In this document: positions 30,829-35,158 of the stretch, in pieces
Layout of the letters: each line of letters begins with the position of its first letter
Numbering within the stretch: the first letter of the stretch is position 1
Source of the DNA: Acanthamoeba sp. SK_2022b
Lineage: Eukaryota; Discosea; Longamoebia; Acanthamoebidae
Reading direction: 5' to 3'
Length of the DNA: 35,158 bases
Assembly (NCBI GenBank): GCA_027943245.1
Contig: JANDJZ010000517.1
Coordinates: forward strand, 1 to 35,158
The notes under the pieces: generated by a model
Database searches by the model: none
What the model was told of the DNA's origin: nothing
The model's input: the letters and a program-made list of their open reading frames with translations, nothing else
Program-made: the position numbers and the translations under genes

Positions 30829-31287
30829 TTATTCACCCGGCAAAAATGAAATAGTTTCCCTCCGCAACATTATTTCACCGACTCGCCCCGCTCTCTGAAT
30901 GAAATAACGCCAATAAATAAGCAGGGTATTTATTTCTAATATAATTCAATAAGATAAAAAATACGCCGTTCAACAACCCATTCGTGCCATTTTTGATTAT
31001 TCGTGCCTACGCCAGGCCTCGTTTAGCCCCCGTTTACTTTTTATTGGCGTTGCCGGTGATACTCTTGTCAGGACTATTCTATATATCAGGAAGCCATCGC
31101 ACGCTTCGGCGCACTGCGCCCTGCTGATACATCCATAATAGAACCCGCAAATTTCACGTTGCAATTGGGCGACCGGCGCAAAAATTTCTGGCGCCGCTCC
31201 AGCCAGCCACTGCGCAAGCCAGTGCAGCCAACCACGCGGCAACCTGAAAGACGGGAATAAAGCGATATAGATTTGCAAGGAGATCTC
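30829..31287. other. Intergenic region before the Kdo hydroxylase gene
   Basis: About 460 bp without a supported gene. The first 150 bp are AT-rich with repeated attatttca/tgaaataa elements (near 30847 and 30896) that could be a regulator site or promoter; the rest is GC-rich. The open frames found here read antisense into the next gene and lack ribosome sites. Confidence 0.5.
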
Positions 31288-32181
31288 ATGCCTACTGGTG
31301 ATATTACGCGTGAACGGGCCGTTCTGACGCTGCCGTTGCGACAATGGGCGGCGCAAGAAGCCTCCAGCGCGGTCAGCGAACTGGAACAGGGCAAGGTGCT
31401 GTTTTTGCCCGAGCTGGCCTTCACCCTGTCTGAGCAGGAAATGCCGCTGCTGGATCCGGCGTTGGTCGATCCGAAGCGCAAAAACATCAGCTATCAGCCG
31501 CTGTCCGGCAAGCTGACCGGCGTCGCCATGGCGGAACGCCGACAGCAGGTTCAGCAACTGCTGGAGCGCTATTACCAGTCGTGCCGTCAGCTGATCGCCG
31601 GGCTGTTGCCCGAGTATCAGGAGGCGCTGCACCACCCAACCGGCAGCCTGCGTTTGCATCCGGTCTCCGCCTGGCGCGCCAATAGCTCCTGGCGCAAAGA
31701 CGACAGCCGGTTGCACGTCGGCGCTTTCCCGTCGCGCCCGAACTACGGCGAACGCATTCTGCGCATTTTCACCAACATCAATCCGCACGGTGAACATCGC
31801 CAATGGCGGGTCGGCGAGCCGTTCCCTGAGCTGGCGGAACGCTTTATGCCGCGTCTGGCCCGCTATTCTGCGTTAAGCAGCTGGCTGCAGCACCAGGTGC
31901 GCATCACCAAAACCCGCCGCAGCCATTATGACCACCTGATGCTGCAGTTGCATGACGCCATGAAGGCCGATGGCGATTATCAGCAGCGTGGCCCACAGCT
32001 GGCGCTGGCGTTCCCGCCGGGCAGCAGCTGGATTTGCTTCTCGGACCAAACGCCGCACGCCGCGATGGGCGGCCAGTTTATGCTGGAACAGACCTTCCTG
32101 CTGCCGGTGAATAAAATGCAGGATCCGCAGCGTTCACCGCTGAAAGTGTTGGAACAGCTGCGCGGCCAGCCGTTGATCTGA
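31288..32181 (+). CDS. kdoO: Kdo 3-hydroxylase (KdoO) family protein with altered metal motif
   Basis: KdoO enzymes are Fe(II)/2-oxoglutarate oxygenases that convert the outer Kdo sugar of lipopolysaccharide to Ko. The 297-aa protein resembles the family: SWRKDDSRLHVGAFPSRPNY (residues 134-153), ILRIFTNINPHGEHRQWRVG, RSHYDHLMLQLHDAMK, and SDQTPHAAMGGQFMLEQTFL with the distal His at 257. The first His is H143, but the expected HxD metal motif reads His-Val-Gly (G145, codon ggc at 31720), so the metal-binding Asp is missing. The start is the ATG at 31288 with AAGGAG; an upstream TTG in frame is not needed. It could be inactive or have altered chemistry. The rest of the gene is intact. Confidence 0.82.
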   Translation: MPTGDITRERAVLTLPLRQWAAQEASSAVSELEQGKVLFLPELAFTLSEQEMPLLDPALVDPKRKNISYQPLSGKLTGVAMAERRQQVQQLLERYYQSCRQLIAGLLPEYQEALHHPTGSLRLHPVSAWRANSSWRKDDSRLHVGAFPSRPNYGERILRIFTNINPHGEHRQWRVGEPFPELAERFMPRLARYSALSSWLQHQVRITKTRRSHYDHLMLQLHDAMKADGDYQQRGPQLALAFPPGSSWICFSDQTPHAAMGGQFMLEQTFLLPVNKMQDPQRSPLKVLEQLRGQPLI

Positions 32182-32185
32182 CTGA

Positions 32186-32218
32186 TTTGCCGCCGTCGGC
32201 GTTACCGGCGGCGGCAAA
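32186..32218. terminator. Shared hairpin between convergent kdoO and paaZ
   Basis: The arms tttgccgccg (32186-32195) and cggcggcaaa (32209-32218) form a perfect 10-bp stem, with loop of 13 nt. The outer A/T residues give only short T-runs. Position between two convergent genes supports a bidirectional terminator. Confidence 0.6.
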
Positions 32219-32224
32219 CGCGCA

Positions 32225-32828
32225 TCACGCCTCGAAATCCCCCTGTTGGCGCGCCACCAGCGTCAGAATGCTGTACAGCGCCACCGGCTGCTGTTCCTGA
32301 TTCAACACCTGCACATCCCACACCACTACGCCGTGCGGGCGATCTTCGGCGGTTTTCTGCGGCTTGCGGATTTTCTTTTTGCAGGTCAACCGCACCTGAA
32401 TGGTATCGCCGATCTTCACCGGCTCGATAAAGCGCAGATTCTCCATGCCGTAGTTGGCGATCACCGGCCCGACGGCGGCGTCAACAAACAGCCCGGCCGC
32501 GGCGGACACCACAAAGTAACCGTGCGCCACCCGTTCGCCGAACAGCGAGTCGGCGGCGCCGATCTTGTCCATGTGCGCGTAGAAATGGTCGCCGCTCAGG
32601 CAGGCGAAGTTGACGATATCCGCTTCGGTCACGGTGCGGCGCGCGGTCAACAGGCTGTCGCCCAGCTGCAGCTGCTCGAAGTATTTCCGGAACGGATGCA
32701 CCGGATGCTCGACGACCGGCGCGCCGCGCACCCATTCGCCGCCGATGGCCGCCAGCATCGCCGGGCTGCCCTGGATCGCCGTGCGCTGCATATAGTGCTT
32801 CACCGCGCGCAGCCCGCCCAGCTCTTCA

Positions 32829-32860
<32 letters not shown>

Positions 32861-34291
32861 CAGCATCGGCAACGGCGAACCGTGGCCGGTGGACTCCGCC
32901 GCCGCCTGCTCATCCAAAATCAACATGCGGCCGTGGGCGCAGGCCGCCGCGCGAATGAAGCGCTTGGCCAATGCCGGATCGGCAGTCACCAGCGATCCCG
33001 CCAGGCTGCCCTGCCCCAGCAACGCCAACGCAATCGCCTGCTCGGTATCCGCATACGGCATCAGCGTCGCCACCGGGCCGAAGGCCTCAGTGCCGTGCAC
33101 AGCCTGATGGGTGAGCGGATCGGCGCAATACAGCAGGGTCGGCGGATAAAACGCCCCGCCGCGCGCACCGTCACCGAGGACTTCCAGCTTATCCTGCGCC
33201 GCGCCACAAAGCGCTTCGCAGCCGTTGCGCAGCAGGAAATCCACCTTGCTTTGCACATCATCACGCTGCTCGTGGCTGACCAACGCCCCCATGCGCACTT
33301 GTTCCAGCTGCGGATCGCCCACCGTCACCCCCGCCAGGCGCTGCAACAAGGCCTGACGCACGGCCGCCACCTGCGCCGCCGGCACGATGATGCGGCGGAT
33401 CGCGGTGCATTTCTGCCCCGCCTTGGCGGTCATTTCACGGCACACTTCTTTGATGAATAGCGCAAACTCCGGCATCTCCGGCGTCACGTCTTCCGCCAGC
33501 ACGCAGCAGTTGAGCGAATCCGCTTCCATGGTGAACGCGATCGATTTCTCCAGCAGGCGCGGGTGTGCCCGCAGCCGCTGTCCGGTCTGCGCCGAACCGG
33601 TGAAAGTCACCGCATCCTGGTAATCCAGGTGCGCAAACATGTCGCCGACGCCGCCGCAAACCAGCTGCAGCGCCCCTTCCGGCACCAGCCCGCTGTCGAC
33701 AATCAGCCTGACCATCGCCTGCGTCAGCTGCGCGGTAGCGGTGGCCGGCTTGATGATGGCCGGCATGCCCGCCAGCCAGGTCGGCGCCAGTTTTTCCAGC
33801 ATGCCCCAGCACGGGAAGTTGAAGGCGTTGATGTGCAGCGCCACACCGGGGCGCGAGGTCAGCACGTGGCGGGCGGCGAACTGCGCCTGTTTCGACAATG
33901 GGATCAGCTCGTCTTCCGGCCACAGGGTATCGTCCGGCAGATCGCGGCCGGCCATGCCGGCATAGGCGAACAGCGTGGCGATACCGCCCTCAATATCAAC
34001 CCAGCCGTCGCTGCGCGTCGCGCCGGTTTGATAGGAAATCTGATACAGCGCCTCTTTGTGCGCCAACAGGTGTTTCGCCACCGCTTTCAGCATCTGGGCG
34101 CGCTGCTGGAATGTCATGTTCGCCAGCGCCGGGCCGCCGTGGCTGCGCGCATAGCTCAGGCTCGCCGCCAACGGCAGGCCGTCGGAGCAAACCTGGTACA
34201 GCGCCTCGCCGGTCACGGCGTGGCGGATCTCGCGCCCCTCTCCCTGCCCGTACACCCAGGCGCCAGAAAGATAACTGTGTAACTGCTGCAT
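32225..34291 (-). CDS. paaZ: Bifunctional ring-opening enzyme PaaZ (phenylacetate pathway)
   Basis: PaaZ opens the oxepin-CoA ring and oxidises the resulting semialdehyde in phenylacetate breakdown. The 688-aa protein has an aldehyde dehydrogenase domain (about 1-520) with [10 protein letters not shown] (catalytic Glu), [11 protein letters not shown] (nucleophilic Cys), and [21 protein letters not shown] MaoC-type hydratase domain follows (about 530-680) with [14 protein letters not shown] (Asp/His dyad) and [16 protein letters not shown]. Length fits E. coli PaaZ (681). The start is the ATG at 34291, after GGAGGG; an ATG six codons upstream lacks that spacing. It is divergent from paaA. Confidence 0.96.
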
Positions 34292-34608
34292 GTGCCCTCC
34301 AAAATTCATAAATTTTCACCCTATAGCTTAATTACGTATCACATAAATACCAGTCCGCGCCAAACCAAATTTTAACAAAAAGAAAACAAAAGACGCTTTC
34401 AGGGCATTTAACCTGCTATAAACAAGGAATTAATCACTTTATTTATCAAATAAAATCAACAAAATAACAAATAACCTTGTGAGTAACCTCGCAAAACCAC
34501 ATGAATTACGTTTGATCTTTTTGTTATCAGTTTGTAGCCTTATGGTTAGTTAAAGTGATTCACATTTTTATGTTTAATGTGAAAAATACGAATCACCAAG
34601 AGGCAAGC
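34292..34608. promoter_or_regulatory. Divergent paaZ-paaA promoter region
   Basis: This 317-bp AT-rich stretch must hold both promoters. On the paaZ side a half CRP site (TATGTGAT on the minus strand, near 34341-34348) is seen. On the paaA side the PaaX-type operator is found at 34556-34595. Runs of A/T near 34360-34470 may bind IHF or H-NS. No gene is seen. Confidence 0.6.
34556..34595. promoter_or_regulatory. PaaX-type operator before paaA
   Basis: The two half-sites tgattc (34556-34561) and gaatca (34590-34595) are inverted and 28 bp apart, matching the PaaX pattern TGATTC-N27-GAATCA that I recall from E. coli with one extra base. PaaX represses paa genes until phenylacetyl-CoA binds it. 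The site ends 13 bp before the paaA start codon. Confidence 0.65.
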
Positions 34609-35158
34609 ATGACAACTGACGCACAGTATCAGCAGCATTTCGACGACAAGATCGCGGCGGACATCGCCATTGAGGCCAAAGACTGGATGCCGGACGCCTA
34701 CCGTCAGAACCTGATTCGGCAGATTGGCCAACACGCCCACTCGGAAGTCATCGGCATGCTGCCGGAAGCCAACTGGCTGACGCGCGCCCCCACGCTGCGC
34801 CGCAAGGCGGTGCTGCTGGCCAAGGTGCAGGACGAAGCCGGCCACGGTCTGTACCTCTACAGCGCCGCCGAGACCCTCGGCTGTTCGCGCCAGGACATCT
34901 ACCAAAAGATGCTCGACGGCAAGATGAAGTACTCCTCTATCTTCAATTACCCCACGCTCAACTGGGCGGATATCGGCGTGATCGGCTGGCTGGTCGACGG
35001 CGCCGCCATCGTCAACCAGGTGGCGCTGTGCCGCGCGTCCTACGGCCCCTATGCGCGGGCGATGGTGAAAATCTGCAAAGAGGAAAGCTTCCACCAACGC
35101 CAGGGCTACGAGGCGGTGATGGCGATGGCCAACGGCAGCGACACGCAGCGCGCCATGT
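34609..35158 (+). CDS. paaA: Phenylacetyl-CoA epoxidase subunit PaaA, cut by the right window edge
   Basis: PaaA is the catalytic di-iron subunit of the multicomponent enzyme that epoxidises phenylacetyl-CoA. The 183 visible residues of about 310 include [20 protein letters not shown] (an ExxH iron motif), [20 protein letters not shown], and [17 protein letters not shown] (the second ExxH motif), so the metal ligands are in place. The ATG at 34609 follows agaggc. The frame runs out of the window without a stop. The rest of the paa operon is expected downstream. Confidence 0.96.
   Translation, partial: MTTDAQYQQHFDDKIAADIAIEAKDWMPDAYRQNLIRQIGQHAHSEVIGMLPEANWLTRAPTLRRKAVLLAKVQDEAGHGLYLYSAAETLGCSRQDIYQKMLDGKMKYSSIFNYPTLNWADIGVIGWLVDGAAIVNQVALCRASYGPYARAMVKICKEESFHQRQGYEAVMAMANGSDTQRAM

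Noticed and set aside
30997..31803. 268-codon minus-strand frame
   Set aside because: Mostly antisense to the Kdo hydroxylase gene and lacks a ribosome site.
32246..33460. 404-codon open frame on the plus strand
   Set aside because: It is antisense to paaZ, with low-complexity Arg/His/Gln content.
1..35158. CRISPR array, tRNA or rRNA genes, intact insertion sequences
   Set aside because: No regularly spaced repeats, cloverleaf-type sequences, rRNA stretches or full transposase genes were seen on reading both strands.

Overview
The window is a GC-rich enterobacterial chromosome segment, most likely Serratia (S. marcescens group). This assignment is an inference. It rests on close resemblance of RcsA, DsrB, YeaQ, YneE, MgtB, MgtC and LpxL/LpxP to E. 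coli or Salmonella proteins as I remember them, combined with high GC, a phenylacetate (paa) locus and a Kdo-hydroxylase-like gene. I see no tRNA, rRNA, CRISPR array or intact insertion sequence.

Layout. (1) 1-1800 is a small accessory patch. A direct repeat of about 330 bp (1-329 and 1448-1776) carries the start of umuD and its LexA box. The repeats bracket decayed serine-recombinase C-termini and an AT-rich secreted-protein gene. The inner umuD copy is fused in frame to a recombinase-type helix-turn-helix. (2) 1904-7761 is mostly core metabolism and envelope: fdhD, a bestrophin-type channel, a DyP/YfeX peroxidase, a YbdK-type ligase, a 59-aa protein, and a SatD-like/DUF3307 pair behind two palindromic operators. 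(3) 7810-11846 is a PhoP-type mgtC-mgtB locus on the minus strand. It has a PhoP box, a long leader with a Pro-Pro mini-ORF, and an unusual 16-codon ORF beginning Met-Asp-Asp-Asp-Pro, flanked by two strong hairpins, between mgtC and mgtB. (4) 11953-18688 holds a secreted glycoside hydrolase, a class III CoA-transferase, a LysR regulator divergent from a PLP decarboxylase, and a GNAT acetyltransferase.

(5) 18689-22470 is regulatory and rich in small genes: a long AT-rich region with Fur-like and RcsAB-like sites, rcsA, dsrB, a cold-shock gene, a small putative lipoprotein, a candidate RprA-like small RNA, a second orphan terminator that may mark another small RNA, and small proteins of 38 and 69 aa. 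(6) 22625-26724 holds a quinone oxidoreductase, a PRISE-type reductase divergent from a LysR regulator, and three small envelope/stress-type genes (YidB-like, YeaQ, ElaB/YqjD-like). (7) 27002-30793 holds a 29-aa membrane peptide, a late lipid A acyltransferase, a PhnB-like protein, a small membrane protein and a membrane diguanylate cyclase. (8) 31288-35158 holds a Kdo-hydroxylase homologue whose iron-binding motif reads His-Val-Gly instead of the expected His-x-Asp, then divergent paaZ and paaA (cut by the window end) sharing a PaaX-type operator.

The strongest leads are the mgtC-mgtB leader ORF, the altered Kdo hydroxylase site, the SatD-like cyclase-fold/membrane-protein pair with its own operators, the LexA-controlled UmuD-recombinase chimera and the candidate small RNAs.
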